DNA of 64,000 nt, from positions 1,054,001-1,118,000 of the forward strand of contig NZ_CP072425.1 in assembly GCF_017742995.1 (NCBI RefSeq), given 5' to 3'. Source of the DNA: Pseudoalteromonas viridis. Lineage in GTDB: Bacteria; Pseudomonadota; Gammaproteobacteria; Enterobacterales; Alteromonadaceae. A model generated the notes under the pieces. That model was not told where the DNA came from. It saw only the letters and a list, made by a program, of their open reading frames with translations, and ran no database searches. This document shows, piece after piece, positions 37,994-49,896 of the stretch (positions are counted from its first letter, which is position 1; every line of letters begins with the position of its first letter). The position numbers were made by a program, and so were the translations under genes.

Positions 37994-39757
37994 TTAATGC
38001 GTCTGACTGGCGCGCTGCACCGAGGCAATATATTTATCGATTTGCGTTTCCAGCACACTTAATGGCACAGAACCATGACGCAGGATCTGGTGATGGAACT
38101 CACGGATATCAAAGTCAGCCCCCAGCGCCGCTTCAGCCTTGGCGCGCAAGCGTTTAATCGTCAGTTCTCCCACTTTGTAAGACAGCGCCTGACCCGGCCA
38201 GGAAATATAACGGTCTGTTTCTGTTTTCACATTGTGCAGTGACAAAGCGGTATTATCGCGCATGAAGTTCATCGCCCGCTCACGGCTCCAGCCAAACATG
38301 TGCATACCGGTATCCACAACCAGGCGTGCAGCACGCCACATTTCATAGGTCAGACGACCAAAATTGCTGTACGGGTCCTGATAAAACCCAGCTTCCAGAC
38401 CCAGGTATTCAGCATACAGCCCCCAGCCCTCACCGAATGCCGAGATATAAGAATCACGACGATAATCAGGCAAGTAGTCTAATTCCTGATTCAATGAAAT
38501 TTGCAGGTGGTGGCCCGGTACCGCTTCGTGCAGGGTCAGGGCTTCAAGCACATACAAAGGGCGCTTATCTAAGGCATAGGTATTGACCCAGTAATAGCCC
38601 GCATCGGTATCTTTGTCTGCACCCAGATAGCGTCCTGTGGTGTATTTAGGCGCAATTGCGTCGGGCACCGGCGCAACACCATAAGGGCGGCGCGGCAAAG
38701 TGTGAAACAGTTTCGGCAGCTGCGCATCCATTTTCTTCGCAATATAAGCGGCTTCTTTGAGTAACTCTTGTGCACTGCTGGCATAAAATTGCGGATCGGT
38801 TCTCAAAAATTGTACAAACTCAGCAAAACTGCCTTCAAATTCGGTTTGTTTGATGATCTCCATCATCTCACCCTTGATCCTGGCAACCTCTTTCAGGCCC
38901 AGCTCATGGATCTCTTCCGGGGTCATCTCGGTGGTGGTGAAATGCGCCGTGCGGTTGCGGTAAAACTCAGCCCCATTAGGTGTGCTGGAAATACCAATGT
39001 CGTCCCGGGCACCAGGGCGATACTGCTCGACAAAAAACGTCAGGTAATCACGATACGCGGGGATCACCTGCTCTGCCAAGACCGCTTTAGCTCGAGCCTG
39101 GATCGCTGCAAACTCAGACGCTGGCAACTTATGCTGATTCTTTGCAAAAGGCCTGAAAAACTGCGACTGCGTCACATCATCAACAATAAATGCCGTGATA
39201 GACTCTTCATAGCCCGCCAGCACCGCCTTTGGCTGGGTTAGCCCGATGGCCAGGCCTTCACGCATCCAGGCGATGTTTTGCGCAAAATAACGCGGCACCT
39301 GAGCGAGTTTTTGCAAATACAGGTCATAGCCCGCAGGCGTGCTCAGGTCCACATCATTAAACAGCCAGGGCAGGCTGCTGTGAAAACCGCTTTCCGACTT
39401 GAGCGGCATATAGTGGGCTTTGAAGCGGTAGCGGTCGACCTGATCCTGAACTTGGGCACGCAAAATAGTCAGGTTAATACGATTTTCTTCACTCAATTTT
39501 GCTTCATCCAGCGCGTCTAAACGCTGTAAGAACGCCACGCGCTCTGCGTTTTTCGCGGCCAGATTGTCTGCACTCAGATCCGGTAACTGGGCCTGTCTGC
39601 GGGTCTCATTATCGCCGCGAAAGGCCATCACCTGCTGTGCCACCGTGGTGAATTGTTGATCGGCACTGACTTGCGTCAGTTCACATCCTGCCAGACCCAG
39701 TGCCAGCGTCACTGCGCACAAAGAGCGGGATAAAGTCGTTTTAAGTGAGGTACTCAC
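37994..39757 (-). CDS. DUF885 lipoprotein (predicted zinc peptidase)
   Basis: A 587-residue exported protein. The GTG start at 39757 has AAGGA 8-9 bases upstream, and the lipobox LAGC follows at about 22-25. The DUF885 hallmark motifs LHEAVPGHHLQ and GEGWGLYAEYLG near the C-terminal third look like a zinc-metallopeptidase HExxxGHH site with a distant Glu. Probably a periplasmic peptidase anchored to a membrane; substrate unknown. It faces mtnK tail to tail. Confidence 0.85.
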   Translation of the reverse strand: MSTSLKTTLSRSLCAVTLALGLAGCELTQVSADQQFTTVAQQVMAFRGDNETRRQAQLPDLSADNLAAKNAERVAFLQRLDALDEAKLSEENRINLTILRAQVQDQVDRYRFKAHYMPLKSESGFHSSLPWLFNDVDLSTPAGYDLYLQKLAQVPRYFAQNIAWMREGLAIGLTQPKAVLAGYEESITAFIVDDVTQSQFFRPFAKNQHKLPASEFAAIQARAKAVLAEQVIPAYRDYLTFFVEQYRPGARDDIGISSTPNGAEFYRNRTAHFTTTEMTPEEIHELGLKEVARIKGEMMEIIKQTEFEGSFAEFVQFLRTDPQFYASSAQELLKEAAYIAKKMDAQLPKLFHTLPRRPYGVAPVPDAIAPKYTTGRYLGADKDTDAGYYWVNTYALDKRPLYVLEALTLHEAVPGHHLQISLNQELDYLPDYRRDSYISAFGEGWGLYAEYLGLEAGFYQDPYSNFGRLTYEMWRAARLVVDTGMHMFGWSRERAMNFMRDNTALSLHNVKTETDRYISWPGQALSYKVGELTIKRLRAKAEAALGADFDIREFHHQILRHGSVPLSVLETQIDKYIASVQRASQTH

Positions 39758-40078
39758 GAAGGTGTTCCTTCTAACAATCTTGTGAAATTTACGCAACACC
39801 TAATCATGCCATTGAAGGGCTTGCAACTTAATACGACCAGTGGTCAATGAGCGCCTGTCACGCCGCAGGACGATACCAAGCCGGGCACAGTGAAAAAGTG
39901 ATTACTTATTCAACAGCCGCGTGAAAAAAGCAATAAATTTGTCTCATTACGCTGATTTTTGCTTTGCAAAACTCAGGAGAGCGATTAATGTAGCCGCAGC
40001 GAAACCAGCAGCGTGATAAGCGCCGTAACGGGCCCGCTAAGAGGTGTACAACAGCAACTGATTATTGTGGTAAATAAA
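39758..40078. other. Intergenic stretch, nothing recognised
   Basis: A 321-bp gap between two divergent genes. I see AT-rich promoter-like sequence but no RNA, repeat or convincing box. An in-frame GTG at 40013 could extend the next gene, but no ribosome-binding sequence supports it. Confidence 0.5.
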
Positions 40079-41086
40079 ATGATGTTCCATGATCCCATGG
40101 CAATAGCACAAGAAAAAATGACTAAAGTTTGTCAGTTTCTGGAACAGAATCAGCTGCCCCCTACCCCACTAAATTACCATATTGGCTATGTCTATATCAG
40201 CCAGACCCATCGCGAGCTGAATGAACGCCTGGACCGAGATCTGCGCAATCGCGTTAGTATCGACAGCATCTATATCGAGCAGCTGTATTACGAATTTCTG
40301 CAAAAAGAACATCAGACCGAAGCGGCCCTAGTTCAGCAAGTGGGCGGCATGATAGACCACCTCAATGACTCGGCGCAGCAATCCCAGCAAAGCCTGATCG
40401 GCTTTGCCAAACAGGTAAGCCACTGTATACATAATCTGGATGAACACAATGTGGTCAAAACCCGGGCAGCGCTGAGCGACTTAAGTGCCCATACGGATCA
40501 ATTACTGAAGCAGCACCAGCAGTTTAAAAACGCCCTGCGCAAGGCCCGCGAGCTACACGAAAAGCAACAAAAGCAATTACTATTGCTTCGCAAACAACGC
40601 ATTTTAGACCCGCAAACCGGACTCTATAAACGCCACTATCTGGGTCACAAAACCCAGCTGTGGCTGACTCAGGACAAGTCCATCTGCGCCATTTCGGTTT
40701 TGGTCGAAAACCTCGACGCCTTTAGCCAGGACTTTGGCGAGGTGGTCGGTGAAACCGTGCTACAACGGGTGGCAAAAAGGATTAAAAAATACGTACTACA
40801 CAGTGGCCTGCCGGGACGTACCGGCAGACAGGAATTCACGATTGTGCTGGCCGACTGTGAAGCCGACACCGCCCAGGTTGTAGCAGAAAAGATCCGCACT
40901 GGCGTGAGCCGCCTGAAATTTGTCAGTGCCAAAGGCGATGTATCGTTTCCCGATATCAACCTGGCCATTGGCATTGCCCAACATCAACCGGAGCACGACT
41001 TTAATACCCTGGCGCAGCGCGCCGCGTTTGCCGCTAAAAAAGCCCACTCACTGGGTCAGAATTTTTATATTTCTGCACCGAATTAA
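40079..41086 (+). CDS. Degenerate GGDEF-domain protein
   Basis: A 335-residue cytoplasmic protein. Residues 1-165 are helical with coiled-coil character (many Gln/Glu/Lys/His), and 165-335 form a GGDEF domain starting at DPQTGLYKRHYLGH. The signature is GRQEF (about 249-253) instead of GG(D/E)EF, so the catalytic Gly-Asp pair is lost and cyclase activity is unlikely; it may bind GTP or c-di-GMP or act as a scaffold. The start is uncertain between 40079 and 40082. A single gene between DUF885 and ubiE. Confidence 0.82.
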   Translation: MMFHDPMAIAQEKMTKVCQFLEQNQLPPTPLNYHIGYVYISQTHRELNERLDRDLRNRVSIDSIYIEQLYYEFLQKEHQTEAALVQQVGGMIDHLNDSAQQSQQSLIGFAKQVSHCIHNLDEHNVVKTRAALSDLSAHTDQLLKQHQQFKNALRKARELHEKQQKQLLLLRKQRILDPQTGLYKRHYLGHKTQLWLTQDKSICAISVLVENLDAFSQDFGEVVGETVLQRVAKRIKKYVLHSGLPGRTGRQEFTIVLADCEADTAQVVAEKIRTGVSRLKFVSAKGDVSFPDINLAIGIAQHQPEHDFNTLAQRAAFAAKKAHSLGQNFYISAPN

Positions 41087-41227
41087 AGCCACGATGGCAC
41101 GCTATCAAGCGATGGCTTGCCATATCATGCCCTGTTGATTAATCAGCTTAAATTGCTGACACCGATTGCGCTCACTGAGTGCTATCAAGTACACTATTGA
41201 CACCCAGATCCGGCACAAATAACACAC

Positions 41228-41983
41228 ATGAAAGAAGCAAATCGCGACACCACTCATTTTGGCTATAAAACAGTAGCAACTCAGGAAAAGGCCTCCATGG
41301 TGGCCGACGTTTTCCACTCCGTGGCTGCAAAATATGATGTGATGAATGACCTGATGTCATTCGGGATCCATCGCCTTTGGAAGCGCCAGACTATTGCCTG
41401 TTCAGGTGTCCGACAGGGCCATAAAGTCCTGGATCTGGCCGGCGGTACGGGCGACTTGACCGCGAAGTTCAGTGAACTCGTCGGTGAATCAGGTCAGGTG
41501 ATCCTGGGCGATATCAACGACTCTATGTTGCGGGTTGGTCGCGATAAACTGCGCGATCTGGGCCGAGTTGGCAATATTGAATATGTACAGATGAATGCCG
41601 AAGCGCTGCCCTTCCCTGACAACAGCCTGGATGTGATCACCATCGCTTTTGGCCTGCGCAACGTCACCGACAAAGACAAAGCGCTGCGCTCTATGTACCG
41701 AGTGCTGAAACCCGGTGGCCGGTTACTGGTGCTGGAGTTTTCAAAAACAGACAACGAAGCACTGTCTAAACTCTACGACTTTTACTCGTTCAACATTTTG
41801 CCCACTATGGGCAAGCTGGTTGCCAACGACAGTGAATCCTATCGTTACCTGGCGGAGTCAATCCGCATGCACCCGGATCAGGAAACGCTGAAGTCGATGA
41901 TGGAAGAAGCCGGTTTTGAGCAGGCAAGCTATCAGAATCTGACCGGCGGCATCGTGGCACTGCACCGGGGCTTTAAATTCTAA
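41228..41983 (+). CDS. ubiE: Ubiquinone/menaquinone methyltransferase UbiE
   Basis: A 251-residue SAM-dependent C-methyltransferase acting on demethylmenaquinol and the ubiquinone precursor DDMQH2. It shows [20 protein letters not shown], the SAM motif [12 protein letters not shown] and [12 protein letters not shown]. It starts the ubiE-ubiJ-ubiB block, the usual gammaproteobacterial order. No good ribosome-binding sequence precedes the ATG, but the N-terminus (TTHFG-KTVA) matches the family. Confidence 0.96.
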   Translation: MKEANRDTTHFGYKTVATQEKASMVADVFHSVAAKYDVMNDLMSFGIHRLWKRQTIACSGVRQGHKVLDLAGGTGDLTAKFSELVGESGQVILGDINDSMLRVGRDKLRDLGRVGNIEYVQMNAEALPFPDNSLDVITIAFGLRNVTDKDKALRSMYRVLKPGGRLLVLEFSKTDNEALSKLYDFYSFNILPTMGKLVANDSESYRYLAESIRMHPDQETLKSMMEEAGFEQASYQNLTGGIVALHRGFKF

Positions 41984-42005
41984 TTGTAAAAACAAGGGAA
42001 ACCGT

Positions 42006-42623
42006 ATGTGGATCACGCTGCTCACGGCCGTTGCTGAAAGTGCACTGGAACAGTTGCTGAACAAAGAACCGGCTCTGGCTGTTCAGCTGGCTGCCACACA
42101 GCATAAAACGCTGGCGGTCACCCTGACCGATCTTGAGCTGTGCTGTGCGCTGCATTATGTCGGCGAACAGCAAGGCAAAGCACGCTGTTTCGTCTATGGC
42201 AACTATCAGGATCAGGCCGATTGCCACATTACCACGACCTTATCGACGCTCCAGGAACTCTCCGACCCCAGTCAGCTTACGCGCCTGATCCGAGAAGAAA
42301 AGCTGGATCTGGAAGGGGATTTACAACTGGCACAAAGTTACAGTAAAGCCTTTGCGGGCCTGGATATCGACTGGGCCGAGCACCTCTCCAATCACCTTGG
42401 CGATGCCCCTGCTCAGCTGATGGTCGCGCAATGCAAACAGGCCAAACAACGTGGTGCCAGCCACCTCAGTATACTCAAGCGCACGGTCACGCAACTGTGT
42501 CAGGACGAACTCAACGTCGCCGTTCATCCGCTGGAAGTTCGTCAGTTTAAAACCCATACGCGACAGCTGGCAAAACAACTTGCCGCACTGGAACAACGTA
42601 TCAACGCACTCAGCGAATTATAA
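42006..42623 (+). CDS. ubiJ: Ubiquinone biosynthesis accessory factor UbiJ
   Basis: A 205-residue SCP2-domain protein (about 15-115) with a C-terminal coiled-coil helix (about 165-205, [21 protein letters not shown]). UbiJ and UbiK form the lipid-binding scaffold of the soluble Ubi complex in O2-dependent ubiquinone synthesis. It lies 22 bp after ubiE and 10 bp before ubiB. Confidence 0.9.
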   Translation: MWITLLTAVAESALEQLLNKEPALAVQLAATQHKTLAVTLTDLELCCALHYVGEQQGKARCFVYGNYQDQADCHITTTLSTLQELSDPSQLTRLIREEKLDLEGDLQLAQSYSKAFAGLDIDWAEHLSNHLGDAPAQLMVAQCKQAKQRGASHLSILKRTVTQLCQDELNVAVHPLEVRQFKTHTRQLAKQLAALEQRINALSEL

Positions 42624-42633
42624 GGAGCTGGAT

Positions 42634-44244
42634 TTGTCCATCGCTCGTCTGTATCAAATTGGTAAAACGTTTCTTAACTATGGCCTGGATGATCTGCTCC
42701 CCAGGCAAAAACAGCCCTGGTATGCCCGGGCGATCAGGCGCAGCCTGTTCTGGCTGCCCAACCAGCATCGCGACAAACCCGTTGGTGCGCGGCTCAGACT
42801 GGCCCTGCAAACCTTAGGGCCAGTGTGGATCAAGTTTGGCCAGATGTTGTCCACACGCCGCGATCTGCTGCCGCCGGATATTGCTGAAGAACTCGCCCTG
42901 CTGCAGGATAAAGTGGCACCGTTTCCCGGCGAGCAGGCGCAAGCGCTGATAGAAAAAGCACTGGGACTGGACAGTATTGACGACTGTTTTGTCGAGTTTG
43001 AGCAAACCCCGCTGGCTTCAGCCTCCATCGCCCAGGTACATTGCGCCAAACTGCTGGTCGACGATCAGCTTAGAGAAGTGGTCGTTAAAGTGATTCGACC
43101 CAATATCGAGAAACAGATCCTGGCAGACCTGTCTTTGATGGAACGCTTTGCCCGTCTGCTGGCAAGCCTCATCAGTGCCGGACGCCGCCTGCGCCCGGTT
43201 GAAGTGGTGCGGGAATACCGCAAAACACTGCTCGACGAGCTCGATTTAATGCGTGAAGCGGCCAATGCCATCCAGCTGAGACGCAATTTTGAAGGCTCGG
43301 CTTCTTTGTATATTCCAGAAGTATACAGCGATTATTCAAGACGCAATGTGCTGGTCATGGAGCGCATTTACGGTATTCCGGTGTCGGACACCGAAGCGCT
43401 ACTGGCACAGGGCACCAACATGAAAGTGTTGGCTGAACGCGGGGTTGAAGTGTTTTTTACCCAAGTGTTTCGCGACAGCTTCTTTCATGCTGACATGCAT
43501 CCGGGCAATATCTTCGTGTCGCGCGAAAACCCTCACAACCCCCAGTACATTGGTATTGACTGCGGCATTGTGGGGACGTTGAACCGGGAAGACAAACGCT
43601 ATCTGGCAGAAAACTTCATTGCCTTTTTCAACCGGGATTATCGCCAGGTTGCCCAACTGCATGTTGACTCTGGCTGGGTACCAGCGGATACCTGCGTCGA
43701 GGAATTCGAATTTGCCATTCGTACGGTGTGTGAGCCTATCTTTAACAAGCCGCTGGCCGAAATTTCGTTCGGCCATGTGCTGGTCAATCTGTTCAATACC
43801 GCACGACGCTTTAACATGGAAGTGCAGCCCCAGCTGGTGCTGTTACAGAAAACCCTGTTATATGTTGAAGGCCTGGGCAGACAGCTTTATCCGCAACTGG
43901 ATCTGTGGAAAACCGCGAAGCCTTTTTTAGAAAAGTGGGTACAGGATCAGGTCGGGCCGCTGGCAGTGGCGAAAAAGCTCTATACCAACTTGCCTTTTTG
44001 GGCCGAGAAAATGCCCGAACTGCCCGATCTGATTTATCAGAATTTAAAACGCAGCCAACGCCTGGGGCCTCCCGTTGCACAGCAACGCCCCGCAGACACA
44101 CGTGCTTTGCTACTTGGCATTGGTGCAGCAGCACTCACAATCGTGGCCGGTTTATGCTTTATTGACGAACGCCTGCTCGCCAGCAGCGTCTGCGCAACGC
44201 TGGCAATTGCAATATTTATTAAAGCATGGCGCAAAACAGGGTGA
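42634..44244 (+). CDS. ubiB: Ubiquinone biosynthesis atypical kinase/ATPase UbiB
   Basis: A 536-residue ADCK/ABC1-family protein. The KxGQ motif is in [16 protein letters not shown], the A-rich loop is [10 protein letters not shown], and the metal/catalytic motifs are DMHPGN and GIDCGIVG. Two C-terminal membrane helices (about 490-530) anchor it. It starts with TTG; GGAG 6 bases before it and the conserved N-terminus decide this over a longer frame inside ubiJ. Needed for aerobic ubiquinone synthesis, probably by helping lipid intermediates reach the Ubi enzymes. Confidence 0.95.
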   Translation: MSIARLYQIGKTFLNYGLDDLLPRQKQPWYARAIRRSLFWLPNQHRDKPVGARLRLALQTLGPVWIKFGQMLSTRRDLLPPDIAEELALLQDKVAPFPGEQAQALIEKALGLDSIDDCFVEFEQTPLASASIAQVHCAKLLVDDQLREVVVKVIRPNIEKQILADLSLMERFARLLASLISAGRRLRPVEVVREYRKTLLDELDLMREAANAIQLRRNFEGSASLYIPEVYSDYSRRNVLVMERIYGIPVSDTEALLAQGTNMKVLAERGVEVFFTQVFRDSFFHADMHPGNIFVSRENPHNPQYIGIDCGIVGTLNREDKRYLAENFIAFFNRDYRQVAQLHVDSGWVPADTCVEEFEFAIRTVCEPIFNKPLAEISFGHVLVNLFNTARRFNMEVQPQLVLLQKTLLYVEGLGRQLYPQLDLWKTAKPFLEKWVQDQVGPLAVAKKLYTNLPFWAEKMPELPDLIYQNLKRSQRLGPPVAQQRPADTRALLLGIGAAALTIVAGLCFIDERLLASSVCATLAIAIFIKAWRKTG

Positions 44245-44304
44245 TATTTTACACACTCGGCGTATAATCTTTCTTAATTCAATAACACATTAAATGGAGT
44301 AGAC

Positions 44305-44550
44305 ATGGGTTTTGGTGGTATCAGTATTTGGCAGTTGCTTATCATTCTGGCCATTATCGTGCTGTTATTCGGGACGAAAAAACTGCGTGGTATTGGCAGT
44401 GATTTAGGCAATGCAGTTAAAGGCTTTAAAAACGCGGTTTCTGAAGACGAAGAAGAAAAAAAGTCGGATAAAACGGATAGCAAAGAACAGCTGACCGATC
44501 AGGCTGCACAAGCTAAAACAACCAGCGAAAAAGAAAAAGACAAGGTGTGA
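44305..44550 (+). CDS. tatA: Twin-arginine translocase subunit TatA
   Basis: An 81-residue protein: a single N-terminal membrane helix (about 5-22, [18 protein letters not shown]), the hinge [12 protein letters not shown], an amphipathic helix and a charged acidic/lysine tail. It polymerises into the Tat pore for folded proteins. First of tatABC, 60 bp after ubiB. Confidence 0.95.
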   Translation: MGFGGISIWQLLIILAIIVLLFGTKKLRGIGSDLGNAVKGFKNAVSEDEEEKKSDKTDSKEQLTDQAAQAKTTSEKEKDKV

Positions 44551-44556
44551 TCTGAC

Positions 44557-44889
44557 ATGGGGATGTGGGAACTCGTCGTAGTATTGATAGTTGGCCTGGT
44601 AGTACTTGGCCCTGAGCGCCTGCCAGTTGCAATCAGAACGGTCAGCCGTTGGATCAACACGGTTAAATCGGTTGCGAACTCCGTCAAGGCGGAGGTCAGC
44701 GAAGAGCTAAGAGTACACGAGTTGCACAGCAACCTGAAAAAAGCCGAAGAGCAAGGCCTGGATAATATTTCTCCGGGTCTCAAGCAGTCGGTAGAAGAGT
44801 TGCAGCGCGCGGCGGAGTCTGTGCGCCACAGCTACAGCAAGTCTCCAGATGCGTCGAAAAACGATAAAGATCCATCCTCTCAAAACTAA
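44557..44889 (+). CDS. tatB: Twin-arginine translocase subunit TatB
   Basis: A 110-residue protein with one membrane helix (about 3-20) carrying the TatB-typical Glu and Gly-Pro-Glu (VVLGPERLPVAIRT), then a long amphipathic helical region and a basic/Ser-rich tail. It forms the signal-peptide receptor with TatC. A second in-frame ATG two codons later is possible. 6 bp after tatA. Confidence 0.94.
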   Translation: MGMWELVVVLIVGLVVLGPERLPVAIRTVSRWINTVKSVANSVKAEVSEELRVHELHSNLKKAEEQGLDNISPGLKQSVEELQRAAESVRHSYSKSPDASKNDKDPSSQN

Positions 44890-44907
44890 CCGTGTACGAG
44901 TTTTTGC

Positions 44908-45654
44908 ATGTCAGATATGACAAACAGTGGCTTTATTGGCCATCTTATTGAACTCAGAAACCGCCTGATCAAGGCGCTGCTGAGTATCTTAATCATCTTC
45001 GTGTCTTTGGTCTATTTTGCCAATGATATCTATGCGTTTGTAGCGGCCCCGCTGGTTGAGAGCCTGCCTGCAAACAGCACTATGATAGCCACAGATGTCA
45101 CGGCCCCTTTCTTTGCCCCCTTTAAACTGACCCTTTTTGTGTCGCTGTTTCTGGCAGTGCCCATGATCCTGCACCAAATCTGGGGATTCCTGGCACCGGG
45201 CTTATATCAGCACGAAAAGCGCATGCTGATGCCCATTTTGCTATCCAGTATCCTGCTGTTTTACGCCGGCATTGCCTTTTGTTATTTTGTCGTGATGCCC
45301 ATCATACTCGGCTTTTTTACCGCCGTAGGCCCCGATATGATGACCCTCTCGCCGGACATCAGCAGTTATCTTGGCTTCATTTTAAAACTGTTTTTTGCCT
45401 TTGGCGTCGCGTTTGAAATTCCGGTCGCCATTATGTTGCTGTGCTGGAGTGGCGTCACAACCACCGAGAGCCTGGCGCAAAAGCGCCCCTACATCATAGT
45501 CGGTGTGTTTGTGGTCGCCATGTTTTTAACTCCACCGGATGTCTTGTCGCAAACGCTGCTGGCGGTCCCTATGGCATTGCTGTTTGAACTGGGTTTACTG
45601 TTAGCCAGACTGTACAGCAAAAAGCCGGTCGCAGAGGAAGAACCCCATGAATAA
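44908..45654 (+). CDS. tatC: Twin-arginine translocase subunit TatC
   Basis: A 248-residue membrane protein with six hydrophobic segments. The cytoplasmic N-terminus FIGHLIELRNRL contains the Glu that binds twin-arginine signal peptides. A conserved periplasmic first-loop region and the IWGFLAPGLYQHEKR segment are present. Its end overlaps the next gene by 8 bp. Confidence 0.96.
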   Translation: MSDMTNSGFIGHLIELRNRLIKALLSILIIFVSLVYFANDIYAFVAAPLVESLPANSTMIATDVTAPFFAPFKLTLFVSLFLAVPMILHQIWGFLAPGLYQHEKRMLMPILLSSILLFYAGIAFCYFVVMPIILGFFTAVGPDMMTLSPDISSYLGFILKLFFAFGVAFEIPVAIMLLCWSGVTTTESLAQKRPYIIVGVFVVAMFLTPPDVLSQTLLAVPMALLFELGLLLARLYSKKPVAEEEPHE

Positions 45655-46114
45655 TCCCCTACTCATGCTGGCAGGTACACTGGCTTTAAGTGCAGTTGTT
45701 GTCGCTTTGCCTGCCCAGGCCAAAGGCAAACTGCCACACAAGCTACTGGCCTGTAGTGCGCTTAAAGACGAACAAAAACGCCTGAACTGTTACGACGCGC
45801 TGGCCGCAGAGCACGCCAACAAGCCACACCCGGTACGCGCTCAAACACACGCGACACCTGCGGAGAAGTTTGGTCTGGAGCACAAAAAGGTGCCTGAGCA
45901 GGAAATCAGCGCCACGGTGTCTGAAGTTAGCAAGTCCGCCAATGGCCAGCGCCGTTTTACCCTGGACAACCAGCAGCGCTGGCAGCAGATTGGCACCCAG
46001 GCTTTTTTTGCCAAAGAAGGTGACGTCGTGGTGATCCGCCGTGGCTCGTTCAACTCTTTCATCATGCAAAAAGCGGGGTCAAATCGCTCGATTAAAGTGA
46101 GAAGGGTCGACTAG
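45647..46114 (+). CDS. Exported hypothetical protein between tatC and tatD
   Basis: A 155-residue protein with a signal peptide (about 1-26, ending PAQAKG). It then has a Cys motif LLACSALKDEQKRLNCYDALA seen at the N-terminus of several periplasmic proteins (probably one disulfide), a low-complexity His/Pro/Ala linker and a small beta-rich C-terminal domain (about 85-155). It overlaps tatC and abuts tatD (TAGATG), so it is part of this transcript. Function unknown. Confidence 0.8.
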   Translation: MNNPLLMLAGTLALSAVVVALPAQAKGKLPHKLLACSALKDEQKRLNCYDALAAEHANKPHPVRAQTHATPAEKFGLEHKKVPEQEISATVSEVSKSANGQRRFTLDNQQRWQQIGTQAFFAKEGDVVVIRRGSFNSFIMQKAGSNRSIKVRRVD

Positions 46115-46902
46115 ATGACGACTTTTATTGATGCTGGCGTTAACCTGACCAGCACCCAGTTCGATACCGACCGCGACGCCATGCTGAGCCGCGCCGCCGA
46201 CCAGGGCGTTGAGTCTATGTTACTGATTGGCTGCGATTTGCTGACCAGTGAGCAAAGCCTGGCGCTGGCAAAACAGCACCAACAATATGCCACCGCGGGC
46301 GTACACCCACATGATGCCAAAGATGTACCCGAGGACTTTATCACACAGATGCGCCGCCTGGCTGCGCAGGATGAAGTGGTTGCCATTGGCGAGTGTGGGC
46401 TCGATTTTAATCGCGACTACTCGCCCCGTCCGATCCAGCAACTGATCTGTGGCGTTCAGCTGGAACTGGCGCAGGAACTGGATATGCCAGTGTACCTGCA
46501 TGAACGCGAAGCCTTTGATACGCTCAGCGCCATGCTGGATGAGTTTTCACTGCAGGGCGTGTTGCATTGTTTTACCGGGGATAAACGCGCTTTACGCTAC
46601 TATCTGGATTATGGCCTGATGATTGGCCTGACTGGCTGGCTCTGCGATGAGCGTCGCGGTGAAACCTTACGAGAGCTGGTACGTTACATTCCCGAAGATC
46701 GGATCTTGCTGGAAACCGATGCCCCTTTTTTACTGCCCAGAACACTCAAGCCCAAACCTAAGTCTCGTCGCAATGAGCCCGCTTATCTCCCTGAGATAGC
46801 ACACCATGTTGCCGAGCTTAAAAATATCCCCCTGACACAACTGGCCCGGCAAACCACCGAGAACTTTAATGCCTTGTTCTTAACTTCGGAGCAAACCGGC
46901 TA

Positions 46903-46903
<1 letters not shown>
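46115..46903 (+). CDS. tatD: TatD-family metal-dependent deoxyribonuclease
   Basis: A 262-residue TIM-barrel hydrolase. Metal ligands are visible in TAGVHPHDA, AIGECGLDFNRDYS, YLHEREAF, VLHCFTG and LLETDAPFLLP. TatD is a Mg-dependent 3'-5' DNA/RNA exonuclease; it is linked to tat genes by position and is not needed for export. The usual HxH near residues 6-8 is replaced: the start reads FIDAGVNL, as in the E. coli TatD branch. Confidence 0.92.
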
Positions 46904-49756
<2,853 letters not shown>

Positions 49757-49772
49757 TTAATAGGTAATTATT

Positions 49773-49802
49773 AAAAAAGGAGCAATAAATTGCTCCTTTT
49801 TT
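49773..49802 (+). terminator. Terminator after hemB
   Basis: A perfect stem AAAAAAGGAGCAA/TTGCTCCTTTTTT around a four-base loop, with A-run and T-run, 16 bp after the hemB stop. Confidence 0.93.
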
Positions 49803-49896
49803 GCATTTTTCTGATTAACATTGTGTCATTTTTGTGTAACATACCCCCCGTAAGCTTATGTACCCATTTGGGTTTAAACTACACACGGGAAAAACC

